A stretch of DNA of 64,000 nt from Clostridia bacterium (GCA_017934975.1 JAGBIM010000023.1:1-64000); one strand, 5' to 3'. Shown: positions 16,847 through 25,505, counted from the stretch's first letter. Notes: generated by a model from the letters alone, not told the origin. Made by a program: numbers and translations.

Positions 16847-17845
16847 ATGGCACTGTTTGAAAGTTACGAAAGACGCGTTGACAAAATCAACGCCGTTCTG
16901 AAAGAATACGGCATCTCCTCCATTGAGGAATGCAAAAAGATCACCACCGATCTGGGCATCGACTGCGATAAGATCGTCCGCGAAACCCAGCCCATCTGCT
17001 TCGAAAACGCCGTTTGGGCTTACACCGTGGGCGCCGCCATCGCCATCAAGAAGGGCTGCAAAAAGGCTTCCGACGCCGCTGCCGCCATCGGAATCGGCCT
17101 TCAGGCCTTCTGCATTCCCGGCTCCGTTGCCGAAAACCGTCAGGTCGGTTTGGGCCACGGCAACCTGGGCGCTATGCTCCTTTCCGAAGATACCGATTGC
17201 TTCTGCTTCCTGGCCGGCCACGAATCCTTCGCTGCCGCAGAAGGCGCAATCAAAATCGCTCTGAACGCCAATAAGGTCCGCGTGAAGCCCCTCCGCGTCA
17301 TTCTGAACGGTCTGGGCAAGGACGCCGCCTTCATCATCTCCCGTATCAACGGCTTCACCTACGTGCAGACCGAGTTCGACCCCTACACCGAAACCGTTAA
17401 GGTCATCAAGGAAACTCCTTATTCCGACGGCGACCGCGCAAAGGTTAAGTGCTACGGTGCGGACAGCGTTCCCGAAGGCGTTGCCATCATGAGACTGGAA
17501 AACGTCGGCGTTTCCATCACCGGCAACTCCACCAACCCCACCCGCTTCCAGCATCCCGTTGCAGGCACCTACAAGAAATGGTGCAACGAGAACGGCGCCA
17601 AGTACTTCTCCGTCGCTTCCGGCGGTGGTACCGGCCGTACCCTGCATCCCGATAACATGGCCGCCGGTCCCGCTTCTTACGGCATGACCGACACCATGGG
17701 CCGTATGCACGGTGACGCGCAGTTCGCCGGCTCTTCCTCCGTTCCCGCCCACGTAGAAATGATGGGTCTGATCGGCATGGGTAACAACCCCATGGTCGGT
17801 GCAACCGTCGCCGTGGCCGTTGCCGTGGAAGAAGCTCAGAAGTAA
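16847..17845 (+). CDS. GGGtGRT protein
   Basis: A 332-residue protein carrying the motif that gives the family its name, 'ASGGGTGRTLHPDNMAAG', near residue 262. Other conserved text includes 'GLGHGNLGAMLLSEDTDCFCFLAGHESFAAAEGAIK' and the Gly-rich end 'MGLIGMGNNPMVGATVAVAVAV'. It is soluble. The family is widespread in anaerobes next to an IscU-like scaffold gene, as here, and has no proven activity. The ribosome site is AAAGGAGG. Codon choice is strongly biased to C-ending codons, suggesting high expression. Confidence 0.9.
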   Translation: MALFESYERRVDKINAVLKEYGISSIEECKKITTDLGIDCDKIVRETQPICFENAVWAYTVGAAIAIKKGCKKASDAAAAIGIGLQAFCIPGSVAENRQVGLGHGNLGAMLLSEDTDCFCFLAGHESFAAAEGAIKIALNANKVRVKPLRVILNGLGKDAAFIISRINGFTYVQTEFDPYTETVKVIKETPYSDGDRAKVKCYGADSVPEGVAIMRLENVGVSITGNSTNPTRFQHPVAGTYKKWCNENGAKYFSVASGGGTGRTLHPDNMAAGPASYGMTDTMGRMHGDAQFAGSSSVPAHVEMMGLIGMGNNPMVGATVAVAVAVEEAQK

Positions 17846-17866
17846 TTCTTCTCTAAAAAAATCAAA

Positions 17867-17896
17867 GTGCATCGCAGAAATGCGGTGCACTTTTTT
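17867..17896 (+). terminator. Repeated GAAA-loop terminator, copy 1
   Basis: Stem GTGCATCGCA / TGCGGTGCAC with a GAAA tetraloop and a T-run, 21 bases after the GGGtGRT stop. It belongs to a family of four near-identical hairpins (also 24355, 27137 and 28548). Confidence 0.9.
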
Positions 17897-17900
17897 CATA

Positions 17901-17960
17901 GAAAACGGGGCGTCGTTTTGGAGAAATCCATCACGGCGTGTCCTGTTTTTTATTTGATTT
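17901..17960. repeat. Dispersed hairpin repeat containing TTTTGGAGAAATCCAT, copy 1
   Basis: The 16-mer at 17916-17931 and the downstream TTTTTTATTTGATTTT (17946-17961) recur at 21099-21114 and 21131-21146. The core TGGA-GAAA-TCCA is a small hairpin inside a longer imperfect one. It sits between converging gene ends and could act as a terminator for either. Confidence 0.7.
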
Positions 17961-19343
17961 TCAGTCTTCGATATGGACCAAAAGATCGGAAATACAGACC
18001 GAGGTATCCTGCACGGAAAGAGCAAGCCCGCCGTGAGCATCGGAAAGCAACCGGGAGACTAGAGTCTGCTCTCCGTCCACCCCAACCTCCAGAATTCCGT
18101 CGTGCCTCAGGATCTCAAGGCTGATCGTCCGATCTTCCCCGAAGGAATAGGGAATAACTGCGATGTCGTTGCGCTGATCCCAGACGTAATGCTTCCGCAA
18201 ACGGATCAGGCGTTCCGCAGGATCGATCATGATCTGATATCCGTTTTCGGTCACGGGGCTATCCTTCGTCCCAACGTGTGTGCCGAGAAGAATCAATGCT
18301 TGGCCGTTCAAATCGGAGAAGGAGAGCTTCATGCGAATCAGGCAGGAATCGGGAAGATCGGGAACCCAGGCCATGGTCCCTCCTTCGGGAGAAGAGGCAA
18401 AGAGTTTATTTTCCGACACCGTCCATCCGTCATTGCAAAATTCAAAGGTGTCAACCCCGATTTTTTCATACCGAACCGAAAAAACCCGATTGATTTCCCG
18501 CGCAAATTGGGTTTTGGGATTTCCGTCTTCCATACGGAGCTCCCGAGGGAAGAGCATATTTCCACCCCAGATGCGCTCCTGACAATCGCAATTACGGCGG
18601 GGCAACCATCCCACCAAAAGATGGCGATCTCCGTCATACATATGGCGCGCCGCCATGAAATCAAAATGATCCGGAGAAATAACGCTCCCCCGATGCCAGG
18701 GGCCTTGGGGCGTGGGGGCAGTACGGAAACGGGTCTCATGCCAATAGTAGATGAGAACCCAGCGATCTTTGTCCCGATATATTTCAGGGCACTCCAGAGT
18801 CATTGCAATTCCGCTCAGATCCATGGGGGGAAGACATTCCCAAGTCTTCAGATCGGGCGAAACCGCCTGCCCGATTCTCCCCGCAAAGCAATCGGGGGTC
18901 CCGTTTTCCGGACCCTTGGCACAAAAAACCATCCGGAAAAGCTTTGCACCCTCATCGTAAAACACAAAGGGATCCCGCCAATGCCGATCCTGACGGTAGG
19001 TGTCCAAGGGTCGGTGGAAGCAGATCTCTCCCGGATAGGTAAAGGTAATGCCGTCTTCGCTTTCCGAATGCAGCATCGTGAAATCCTTCCCCGCATAATA
19101 AGCATGGAATTTTCCGTCGTGCCAATAAACACAGCCCGTGCTGGTGGGAGTTCCCTCCTCGCCGCAAGGAAAGGGATCGGGATGTTCGGTATATTCTACC
19201 AAATCCGTGGAGGAAATATGCCCCCAGCCAACTTTTTTATTATGGTACATTTTAGTGTAATATACGTGATAAACGCCATCGTGCCAGAGGGGCATCGGGT
19301 CGCCGAACCAGCCGTCTGCAGGGCAAAAATGTAAAGAACTCAT
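17961..19343 (-). CDS. Glycoside hydrolase family 32 enzyme (fructan/sucrose hydrolase type)
   Basis: A 460-residue enzyme with the five-bladed propeller motifs of GH32. The nucleophile block is 'DGWFGDPMP' (Asp 15, a variant of WMNDPNG), the transition-state stabiliser 'HWRDPF' (Asp 124) and the acid/base block 'TLECPEI' (Glu 184). The C-terminal 130 residues form a beta-sandwich. No signal peptide is present. I chose ATG 19343 (GGGAGA before it) because the upstream extension overlaps the promoter. GH32 enzymes cut beta-fructosides, but the altered WFGDP block leaves room for another specificity. Confidence 0.85.
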   Translation of the reverse strand: MSSLHFCPADGWFGDPMPLWHDGVYHVYYTKMYHNKKVGWGHISSTDLVEYTEHPDPFPCGEEGTPTSTGCVYWHDGKFHAYYAGKDFTMLHSESEDGITFTYPGEICFHRPLDTYRQDRHWRDPFVFYDEGAKLFRMVFCAKGPENGTPDCFAGRIGQAVSPDLKTWECLPPMDLSGIAMTLECPEIYRDKDRWVLIYYWHETRFRTAPTPQGPWHRGSVISPDHFDFMAARHMYDGDRHLLVGWLPRRNCDCQERIWGGNMLFPRELRMEDGNPKTQFAREINRVFSVRYEKIGVDTFEFCNDGWTVSENKLFASSPEGGTMAWVPDLPDSCLIRMKLSFSDLNGQALILLGTHVGTKDSPVTENGYQIMIDPAERLIRLRKHYVWDQRNDIAVIPYSFGEDRTISLEILRHDGILEVGVDGEQTLVSRLLSDAHGGLALSVQDTSVCISDLLVHIED

Positions 19344-19365
19344 ATTCTGTCTCCCGTTTTTTTTC

Positions 19366-19394
19366 ATTATAACATACCCGGTTGAAGAAGTCAA
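19366..19394 (-). promoter_or_regulatory. Promoter of the GH32 gene
   Basis: On the minus strand, TTGACT (19389-19394), 17-bp spacer, TATAAT (19366-19371). Confidence 0.8.
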
Positions 19395-19452
19395 TCGGTA
19401 CTGAAATAATCGGAAGCTATTTAACAAATCTGTTACAACCCCCGTCTTTATC

Positions 19453-19481
19453 TTGACTTTCTACCCCCGATAAGCTATACT
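19453..19481 (+). promoter_or_regulatory. Promoter with no protein gene directly downstream (drives the RNA candidate)
   Basis: TTGACT (19453-19458), exact 17-bp spacer, TATACT (19476-19481). The next start codon is almost 390 bases away and has its own promoter. Confidence 0.75.
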
Positions 19482-19487
19482 TTTTAT

Positions 19488-19676
19488 AAAGTCGGGGAAA
19501 AGGAAGCTGAAATTCGCAAGTCATGCGGGTCCTTTCGTTTTCAAGAACGCAGACCGCTACTGTCTGTACGCACCCAACGCCTTCGGAGGCGAAGGCGTAC
19601 CCGTATACACAACTGTGCGACCTGTGTTAACGTTATAGCAGCCTTGAAAATTCCGTATCGGCACTGAATTCCCCAT
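19488..19676 (+). ncRNA. Structured noncoding RNA candidate, 6S-like size and architecture
   Basis: This stretch has a dedicated promoter, no credible frame and a rod-like fold. Pairs found by eye are GGGGAA 19494-19499 with TTCCCC 19669-19674; ATGCGG 19523-19528 with CCGTAT 19653-19658; TTTTCAAG 19538-19545 with CTTGAAAA 19643-19650; AACGCAG 19546-19552 with CTGTGTT 19622-19628; and an apical stem 19577-19585 with 19590-19598. A 14-nt bulge lies on the 3' side at 19629-19642. A closing stem, an internal opening and an apical stem in about 190 nt are the traits of 6S RNA, the inhibitor of housekeeping RNA polymerase. I did not confirm 6S consensus bases. SRP RNA, tmRNA and RNase P signatures are absent. 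Confidence 0.5.
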
Positions 19677-19787
19677 TTCCTCAAACTGCCGGTTCATTGC
19701 AGCACAAAATCGCAAAAAGTCAAGTATTTGAACCGTGTGGTCGATGGCTTTTTGCTCTGAAAAAACGGTTTTTCGAGAAAAATGACC

Positions 19788-19816
19788 TTGACAAACCGGG
19801 ATGATTGTGTTATAAC
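19788..19816 (+). promoter_or_regulatory. Promoter of the SGNH esterase gene
   Basis: TTGACA (19788-19793), 17-bp spacer, TATAAC (19811-19816). The stretch 19680-19787 shows no other feature. Confidence 0.75.
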
Positions 19817-19871
19817 AACATATATACGACCCCTTCCGGGAAAATGCAGAATCGCTGAGTAGGAGAAAATG

Positions 19872-20948
19872 ATGAGAATTGAAGACATTGATAAGAATCT
19901 GAAGGTGGATACCGATATTGCCGAATCAGACTTGATCTGGCTGGACGCAAAGCAAGCCCCTTTTTCCTTGCACGGCACCTTCTATGACGAGAATCAACAA
20001 TGCTATGTCCGCATGCCCCAAGCCATTGCGGATTCCGTTTCCCGCGGAATCTCCAATCTGAACAGATTCCCTGCAGGCGGTCGAATCCGTTTTCAGACCG
20101 ATTCTTCCTTTATCGGATTTCGCTTCGTCCAGAAAAATCGGGATTTGTCTCCTCAGAACACGCTGTTGGGAATGTCTGGGTTTGACCTGTATCGGAGCAT
20201 CGATGGGGGACAGGAGACCTACTTCAAATCTCTCATTCCACCCATGGGGATCACGGAAGGATTTTCTTCCCCCGTCAAAACCGACGGACGGATGGCGGAA
20301 TACACCCTTAACTTCCCCATTTACGACACAGTCTGTGAAGTCTATATCGGTCTGAAGAAAAACGCACGTCTTTCGGCTTCGAACCCCTATGCGCACGCGG
20401 TCCCCATCCTCTTTTACGGATCCTCCATCACCCAGGGGGGATGCGCTTCCCGTCCGGGAAATACTTATCAGGCAATGCTGTCCCGCAGCTTGAAGACCGA
20501 TTTTATCAACCTCGGCTTTTCGGGGCAGGGAAAGGCTGAGCCACAGATGGTCGCCTATCTGGCGGAACGGTGCAAAAACGCTTCTGCCTTCGTTTGCAAC
20601 TATGACTGGAATGCACCGACTGCCGAATATCTGGAAAAAACCCATCTGCCGCTGTACCGCACCGTTCGGGAGAAGAACCCCAACCTTCCCATTTTGTTCC
20701 TGTCCGAGCCACAGATCCTTCTTGATCCCAAAGCCATGGGTCCGCGCATGGAGATCATCCGAAGCACCTACGAAACCGCGAAGGCAGAGGGGGACGAACT
20801 GGTCTGGTTCCTGCCCGGAGACAAAATTTACGAGGGACCCCATTGGGATACCTGTACCGTAGACGGTTGTCATCCCAATGATCTGGGCTTCTACCGTATG
20901 GCGATGGCGATGGAGCCTTATCTCAAAGAAATGTTACATCTGAACTGA
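19872..20948 (+). CDS. SGNH/GDSL acyl-esterase with GxDLY N-terminal domain
   Basis: A 358-residue hydrolase. Residues 20-160 form a beta-sandwich that includes the 'GFDLY' motif near 103-107, which names the GxDLY domain. Residues 175-358 are the SGNH domain, with nucleophile Ser in 'FYGSSITQGG' near 184, the Gly block in 'NLGFSGQGKAEPQM', the Asn block in 'CNYDWNAPT' and the Asp/His pair in 'DGCHPNDLGF' near the end. Such enzymes deacylate sugars or glycans. The first ATG, 19869, is very close to the AGGAG site, so I prefer the second. It lies among glycoside hydrolases and probably removes acetyl groups from their substrates. Confidence 0.9.
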   Translation: MRIEDIDKNLKVDTDIAESDLIWLDAKQAPFSLHGTFYDENQQCYVRMPQAIADSVSRGISNLNRFPAGGRIRFQTDSSFIGFRFVQKNRDLSPQNTLLGMSGFDLYRSIDGGQETYFKSLIPPMGITEGFSSPVKTDGRMAEYTLNFPIYDTVCEVYIGLKKNARLSASNPYAHAVPILFYGSSITQGGCASRPGNTYQAMLSRSLKTDFINLGFSGQGKAEPQMVAYLAERCKNASAFVCNYDWNAPTAEYLEKTHLPLYRTVREKNPNLPILFLSEPQILLDPKAMGPRMEIIRSTYETAKAEGDELVWFLPGDKIYEGPHWDTCTVDGCHPNDLGFYRMAMAMEPYLKEMLHLN

Positions 20949-21077
20949 CAAAACCGAGGTGTATATAAAAAACAAAGCAGGATCTTTTGAAAAACACGGA
21001 AATCCCCCCGTATTCGGCTCCAAGGAAACGGAGACCGTTTTTCTTCGCTGCAGGTCCATTCAAGATCCCGCTCAATC

Positions 21078-21147
21078 AAAAACAGATCGGACACGCCGTT
21101 TTGGAGAAATCCATGGTGACGCGCGTCCGATTTTTTATTTGATTTTA
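21078..21147. repeat. Dispersed hairpin repeat containing TTTTGGAGAAATCCAT, copy 2
   Basis: The 16-mer is at 21099-21114 and TTTTTTATTTGATTTT at 21131-21146. Outer arms ATCGGACACGCC (21086-21097) and GCGCGTCCGAT (21121-21131) pair imperfectly and lead into the T-run, so this copy looks like a terminator for the SGNH gene. As with copy 1, it sits at a convergent junction. Confidence 0.75.
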
Positions 21148-21172
21148 ACGAATTTTTTGCCAATAATCGGTC

Positions 21173-22432
21173 TTATTTTTTCGTCTCAAATAAACCGAGG
21201 CGGTTTACCGTATAGCGGTAAAAGCTCATGACGCCGAAGGCCCAGGGGGAGCAGGTTGTGGGCTTTCCGGTTATGGGATGAATTTCCTGACCGAAGGGAA
21301 CCTCTTCAAAGCAATCGGTATACGCCTGCAGCCATCTGCGGCAGATCTCGCCAAAATCCTCGCCGAATCCGTATTGATCCATCCAAAGAATGCACCGCTG
21401 AAGGGTGAGGGTCTGGGTGTAATATCCCCAACAGTTGTTGGGGGGATTCTTCAGATTCTGCCAATAGGGATCGGAAACCGCCGTTGCGGGGAAGGGATAG
21501 GCCGTCCAGAATTCCGCGGGATTTTTGAGATGCCGCTCGTAGATCTCGCGGATCAACGCCCCATCCTCCACGGGATCCAGAACCTGCTCCATAAACAGAT
21601 GCAAAATGGAAATCGACAAATATTTCCGCTGGTTGCCGTTCCGATCCACGTCGTAGAAAAAGGCGTCTGCCTCGTTATAACAGTGCTCAAACAGTTTTTG
21701 CTTGACCGCTTTCGCCTTTTCCCGCCATTCCGCCGCCTCTTCCGAAAAACCGAGGATCTCCGCCATCTCGGAAAGGGCGATCTGCGTAGCGTAAAAGGTG
21801 CAGTTGATATCCGGCGCAAGGATGGGCGTGATCCCGTCGTCGGGGGGAAGCACCGCCGCATTATGATATTTTTTCACGCCGTTTTCGTAATAGCGGTAAT
21901 TCAGCGGGCAGGAGATCCCCTCAAAGCGTCCGCTGTGATCGTGCCCCGTATCATATCCGCAAAACATTTCGACAAGCCCGCGCCCCGTCGTCATCCGATT
22001 GCGCCGAAGCCAGCCGTCCCAGGCCTTTCCCCCTTCGTAGCACCGCTTGAGGAACGCCATATCGCCGTTCATTTCGTAAATCAGCAGGCAAAGCCTTGCA
22101 AAAGAAACGCATTCCTGAATCTGAGAATAACCCACAAGCTCCCCGTTAAAGTCAGGGGGACAGGAAGCCGCATCCAGGATATGGCTGGGCAATTGCCCAT
22201 CGGGGGTTTGATAATCAAGAAAGGTATTTACCGTATTTTCGGCGATCTGCAACCCCTCGGGCTCCATTCTCGCCAGCAAAAGCGAACCGTACACGGAGGT
22301 TTCCAGCCAGATTCCGGGATACGCATCCGAAATAAAGGGAAGCTGCCTTCCCACGCTCTGAAAACACTTCACAGCTCCTTTTCGCTTTTCGTAACACAGA
22401 TCGTATAACCGTTTTACTTTTTCAAGCTCCAT
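21173..22432 (-). CDS. (Alpha/alpha)6-barrel glycoside hydrolase (trehalase/MGH-like)
   Basis: A 419-residue soluble protein with repeated helical hairpins. Diagnostic text includes 'YPGIWLETSVYGSLLLARM' (residues about 38-56), 'NTFLDYQTPDGQLPSHIL', 'RNRMTTGRGLVEMFCGYDTGHDHSGRF' and 'NPPNNCWGYYTQTLTLQRCI'. The overall fold and order of motifs are those of the clan containing GH37, GH63 and mannosylglycerate-hydrolase-like enzymes, so it should hydrolyse a glycoside by inversion. The exact family is not certain. ATG 22432 follows GGAGAAGG. It is transcribed next to the GH110-like gene but has its own promoter (22467-22495). Confidence 0.75.
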   Translation of the reverse strand: MELEKVKRLYDLCYEKRKGAVKCFQSVGRQLPFISDAYPGIWLETSVYGSLLLARMEPEGLQIAENTVNTFLDYQTPDGQLPSHILDAASCPPDFNGELVGYSQIQECVSFARLCLLIYEMNGDMAFLKRCYEGGKAWDGWLRRNRMTTGRGLVEMFCGYDTGHDHSGRFEGISCPLNYRYYENGVKKYHNAAVLPPDDGITPILAPDINCTFYATQIALSEMAEILGFSEEAAEWREKAKAVKQKLFEHCYNEADAFFYDVDRNGNQRKYLSISILHLFMEQVLDPVEDGALIREIYERHLKNPAEFWTAYPFPATAVSDPYWQNLKNPPNNCWGYYTQTLTLQRCILWMDQYGFGEDFGEICRRWLQAYTDCFEEVPFGQEIHPITGKPTTCSPWAFGVMSFYRYTVNRLGLFETKK

Positions 22433-22466
22433 TTCAAAACCTTCTCCCCGAATCGTTATTAAATTC

Positions 22467-22495
22467 ATATTAGCACATTTCCTGCGGAAAGTCAA
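22467..22495 (-). promoter_or_regulatory. Promoter of the (alpha/alpha)6-barrel hydrolase gene
   Basis: On the minus strand, TTGACT (22490-22495), 17-bp spacer, TAATAT (22467-22472) with TGC before it. Confidence 0.65.
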
Positions 22496-22516
22496 GGGGG
22501 GCATCCGTATTAAAAA

Positions 22517-24196
22517 TCACGTTAACACCGCTTCCTTGATCAGGTTTGTGCAGTTTTCAAAGGTCGTGCCGTCTTCCCCGTTCATCGGGTGACGGGGGAA
22601 ATCCGGGGCAAGATGAAAGGTGTTGTTCCGAAAGATTACGTCTTCACAGCTTTCCATTGCGCAGATTCGTCGGGTAGACTGGGTAAACACGTTGTTTTCA
22701 ATGGTGATCTTCTGATTAAAAACGGTGTCCGTACACCAAAGGGAGGGCTTGCATTTGATGGCCACACCGCCTGCATAGGCGCTGTTATAAAAATCACGGT
22801 CACGGATCTCCACGTTCGTTACCCGCCCCGATTCATACCATCCCTTCGCTTCTCCCGAAAGTTGGATTCCGGAGCTCATATTATAGAATTTGCATTTTTC
22901 AACGAGAACCTTGCCTGCCGTACTGATCAGGAATCCTCGAGGACGGTTATGTCCTGATTCGCAGTCCAAGAAGTGTGCCTCAGGCGCCGTGGAAAGATTT
23001 TCGGTGATCCAGTTTGTTGAGGGGGAAGGGACTTCGCAATCGAGCTTCAGGCGTATCTCCGTCGGACAAATCAATTGTGCTTCAAGTACGGTTCCGACGG
23101 CCCTGGTCTCATTCTTTTCCCCGTCAATAACGGCAACGCGGTCTCCCTTTCGATAGGTCTGAATCCCCCTTTGCTGGGGATGGCCAACGTTCAACTTCAG
23201 ACTTCCGTCCGAATGCTTTTCCGTATACAGATGATATATGCCGTGAATATTTGCCGCATCGTCCATCATTTGCACGAATTTGCAACGTTCCAACGAAATC
23301 TTGCCTCTGCAATTCACGAAATGCGTCGCATCTGCGCCGGTTGAGAGGAGTCGACCGCTCCCCGCTCGGGGTTCCGCACGGATTCCTTTCAGCGAAATAT
23401 TTTCGGTTTTTTGTGCTATAATCCCCATCGCAGCGGTGTGATAAAGACGGATATTTTCAAGAAAAACGTCTTTGGAATCCGTGATCAGAATGCCGGGGCA
23501 TTCTCTGCCGCCGTAGGTCATAACCAGATAATTCCCAACACAGTGCCGCGCACCGACGTTTCCCCGCATAAAAATGAGGTTCTCACCCCGTTGTTCCGGT
23601 TTTACCGTTTGGTATAGGGTGGAGAGAAATCCGTGATCCTTCGCCTCCCCCGAATAAGCAAAATAGACTTTGGAATACGGCGAGGGGTGTCCCGCCTCAT
23701 CAAACTCAAGAGCAAGGGTCCGTTCGGTTTCCTTTTCCCACCCGTCACGCGGGCTGTAAAAGCAGAGGTTTCCAAGTTGAACCCGGCAGTTGAATTCCTC
23801 TCCGTCGAATTGAAGCAGGATCCCCTGCGGACCTGCGGAAAGGATTTTCGCCTGCGCATAAAAGGGGGTTGCGTAGTCGATGGAAACGTTTTTCAGAGTA
23901 ATATTTTCGGAAGCCTCGCAGAGAATCGGAACAATCCTTCCGTGAAAGATCAACTCCGCGCCGCCGCCGTCAATCGTAATGTTTTTCTTATTCAGAACAG
24001 GAATAGCAATGGCCTTTTCTCCGCTGTCATTGTTCGATATGTAACATTCCTTCCGATAGGCGTCATCGGGATAAAAGTGATACGTACCGCCCTCCAGCAA
24101 CAACGCATCTCCGTCTTCCATGGAAAAAACCGCTTCCGCAAAGGATCCGGAACAATCCTTTTCATCTTTGATGAAGTCCTTGATTCTCAATTCCAT
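22517..24196 (-). CDS. GH110-like alpha-1,3-galactosidase (parallel beta-helix)
   Basis: A 559-residue right-handed beta-helix protein. The N-terminal block 'GGTYHFYPDDAYRKECYISNNDSGEKAIAIP' followed by 'NITIDGGGAELIFHGRIVPI' is what I know from GH110 alpha-1,3-galactosidases, which remove the terminal galactose of blood-group-B-type and linear alpha-Gal glycans. Further matches are 'NVSIDYATPFYAQAKI' and 'GADATHFVNCRGKISLERCKF' with 'MMDDAANIHGIYH', which holds likely catalytic acids. There is no signal peptide, so the substrate must be imported or released inside the cell. GH110 is the best call; a related beta-helix hydrolase with another specificity is possible. Confidence 0.8.
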   Translation of the reverse strand: MELRIKDFIKDEKDCSGSFAEAVFSMEDGDALLLEGGTYHFYPDDAYRKECYISNNDSGEKAIAIPVLNKKNITIDGGGAELIFHGRIVPILCEASENITLKNVSIDYATPFYAQAKILSAGPQGILLQFDGEEFNCRVQLGNLCFYSPRDGWEKETERTLALEFDEAGHPSPYSKVYFAYSGEAKDHGFLSTLYQTVKPEQRGENLIFMRGNVGARHCVGNYLVMTYGGRECPGILITDSKDVFLENIRLYHTAAMGIIAQKTENISLKGIRAEPRAGSGRLLSTGADATHFVNCRGKISLERCKFVQMMDDAANIHGIYHLYTEKHSDGSLKLNVGHPQQRGIQTYRKGDRVAVIDGEKNETRAVGTVLEAQLICPTEIRLKLDCEVPSPSTNWITENLSTAPEAHFLDCESGHNRPRGFLISTAGKVLVEKCKFYNMSSGIQLSGEAKGWYESGRVTNVEIRDRDFYNSAYAGGVAIKCKPSLWCTDTVFNQKITIENNVFTQSTRRICAMESCEDVIFRNNTFHLAPDFPRHPMNGEDGTTFENCTNLIKEAVLT

Positions 24197-24254
24197 TCAC
24201 GTTTCACCCTCTTTGATTCCGTCTGCTTGCTCCCGCAATGAAAGAATTTTCTTT

Positions 24255-24283
24255 ATTATACCGCAGCTTTCCTTTTTTGTCAA
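24255..24283 (-). promoter_or_regulatory. Promoter of the GH110-like gene
   Basis: On the minus strand, TTGACA (24278-24283), 17-bp spacer, TATAAT (24255-24260). Confidence 0.8.
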
Positions 24284-24349
24284 TAGAATTTATCCGATCA
24301 TCCTCCCCAATCCACGTTGCAATCGCGCCGCAAAGGCGTGCCTGACGCA

Positions 24350-24390
24350 AAAAAATCGCGCACCGCAGAAATGCGGTGCACGATTTTTTT
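24350..24390. terminator. Repeated GAAA-loop terminator, copy 2 (bidirectional)
   Basis: ATCGCGCACCGCA (24355-24367) / TGCGGTGCACGAT (24372-24384) with a GAAA loop, an A-run on the left and seven T on the right. Here it ends the minus-strand Gfo/Idh/MocA gene; the flanking runs allow action both ways. Confidence 0.88.
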
Positions 24391-24401
24391 GATATATCCC
24401 C

Positions 24402-25505
24402 TTACAGAACGCCGTGAGGCAGGGTGGGGTCCATGGGTGCCTGACGGGTAAAAGTGGTGGTCATTTTATAAGGAACGCCGGTCTCACAGCTCTTCATAAT
24501 GCCCGTCATCACCTCCAGAACGTGATAGGTCTGCAAATAAGAGGCTCGGGGCGAACGGCCCTGTTCGATCGCGGCGGCCAGATCCGCAACACCGAGGCAG
24601 CGGGAATTTTCACCGTAATCGAAGGTCAGGGGAAGTTCCTCTTCCGTTTTCGTTGCCCCGTTGAAAAATTTCATTCCTTTTTCCGCGCCGAAGCAGTTGG
24701 GATCCGGCACCAAAAGATTTCCCTTCGTGCCGTAAAGTAGGATGTTCGGCTGCTTCAGGTCGTAGGTGTCGAAGGTTGTCAAAAAGGTCACCGTCGCCCC
24801 CGACTCAAAGGACATCATACATTCGTAATGGGTGGGGACGTTGACGGTAATCATCTCCCCTTCGTGAGGCTTTGCCGTAATCAGCCGTTCTGCAAAGGTG
24901 GTACGGGATTTTCCGTAAACCTCCGTAACACCGCCCAACAGATTGGTCAGCGCCGTAATATAATACGGACCCATATCCAACAGAGGACCGCCGCCCCGCT
25001 GATAGTAAAAATCCGGATCGGGATGCCAGGATTCCACGCCCCGATGAGTCATAACGCACCGTCCGCCGATCACGTCGCCCAGATTGCCCTCGTCGATAAA
25101 TTTTCGGCAGGATTGGATTCCCGCACCTAAAAAGGTATCGGGAGCGCCGCCGATCCAAAGTCCCTTTTCCCGCGCCAGATCCACCAGTGCCGTCCCTTCT
25201 TCCCAATCGGCCCCCAGAGGCTTCTCGGAATAAACGTGCTTTCCCGCCAAAAGGGCCTGACGGGAGACCTCGTAATGCTGATAGGGACGGGTAAGATTCA
25301 GAACCAGATCAATTTCGGGATCGGCAAACAACTCCTCCATGGTATCGTAAAGCTTCGGGATTCCATACTTTTCCTTTGCGTGCTCTGCCCGCTCCCGAAT
25401 CAGATCGCAAACCGCTACGAGCTTGACGTTGTGAAAGGTTTCCGCAAAATTTTTCAGATAGATGCCGCTGATGCAGCCCACACCCACCATACCTACGTTT
25501 ATCAT
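24402..25505 (-). CDS. Gfo/Idh/MocA-family oxidoreductase
   Basis: A 367-residue NAD(P)-dependent sugar or inositol-type oxidoreductase. The Rossmann motif is 'VGMVGVGCISGIYLKNFAE' at the start; the dinucleotide-binding second strand is 'LVAVCDLIRERA'; the catalytic Lys block is 'GKHVYSEKPLGADWEEG' near residue 95. The C-terminal alpha/beta domain includes 'GGGPLLDMGPYYITALTNLLG', containing the family DxGxH-like position as D-M-G-P-Y. It is 15 bases downstream of the ThuA gene. ThuA and Gfo/Idh/MocA proteins commonly occur together in sugar-conversion loci and may work in one 3-keto-glycoside or trehalose-like pathway. Confidence 0.92.
   Translation of the reverse strand: MINVGMVGVGCISGIYLKNFAETFHNVKLVAVCDLIRERAEHAKEKYGIPKLYDTMEELFADPEIDLVLNLTRPYQHYEVSRQALLAGKHVYSEKPLGADWEEGTALVDLAREKGLWIGGAPDTFLGAGIQSCRKFIDEGNLGDVIGGRCVMTHRGVESWHPDPDFYYQRGGGPLLDMGPYYITALTNLLGGVTEVYGKSRTTFAERLITAKPHEGEMITVNVPTHYECMMSFESGATVTFLTTFDTYDLKQPNILLYGTKGNLLVPDPNCFGAEKGMKFFNGATKTEEELPLTFDYGENSRCLGVADLAAAIEQGRSPRASYLQTYHVLEVMTGIMKSCETGVPYKMTTTFTRQAPMDPTLPHGVL

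Noticed and set aside
19488-19676. RNase P RNA, tmRNA or SRP RNA as identity of the structured RNA
   Set aside because: The conserved SRP loop GGAAGCAGCC, RNase P core blocks and an encoded tmRNA tag are all missing.
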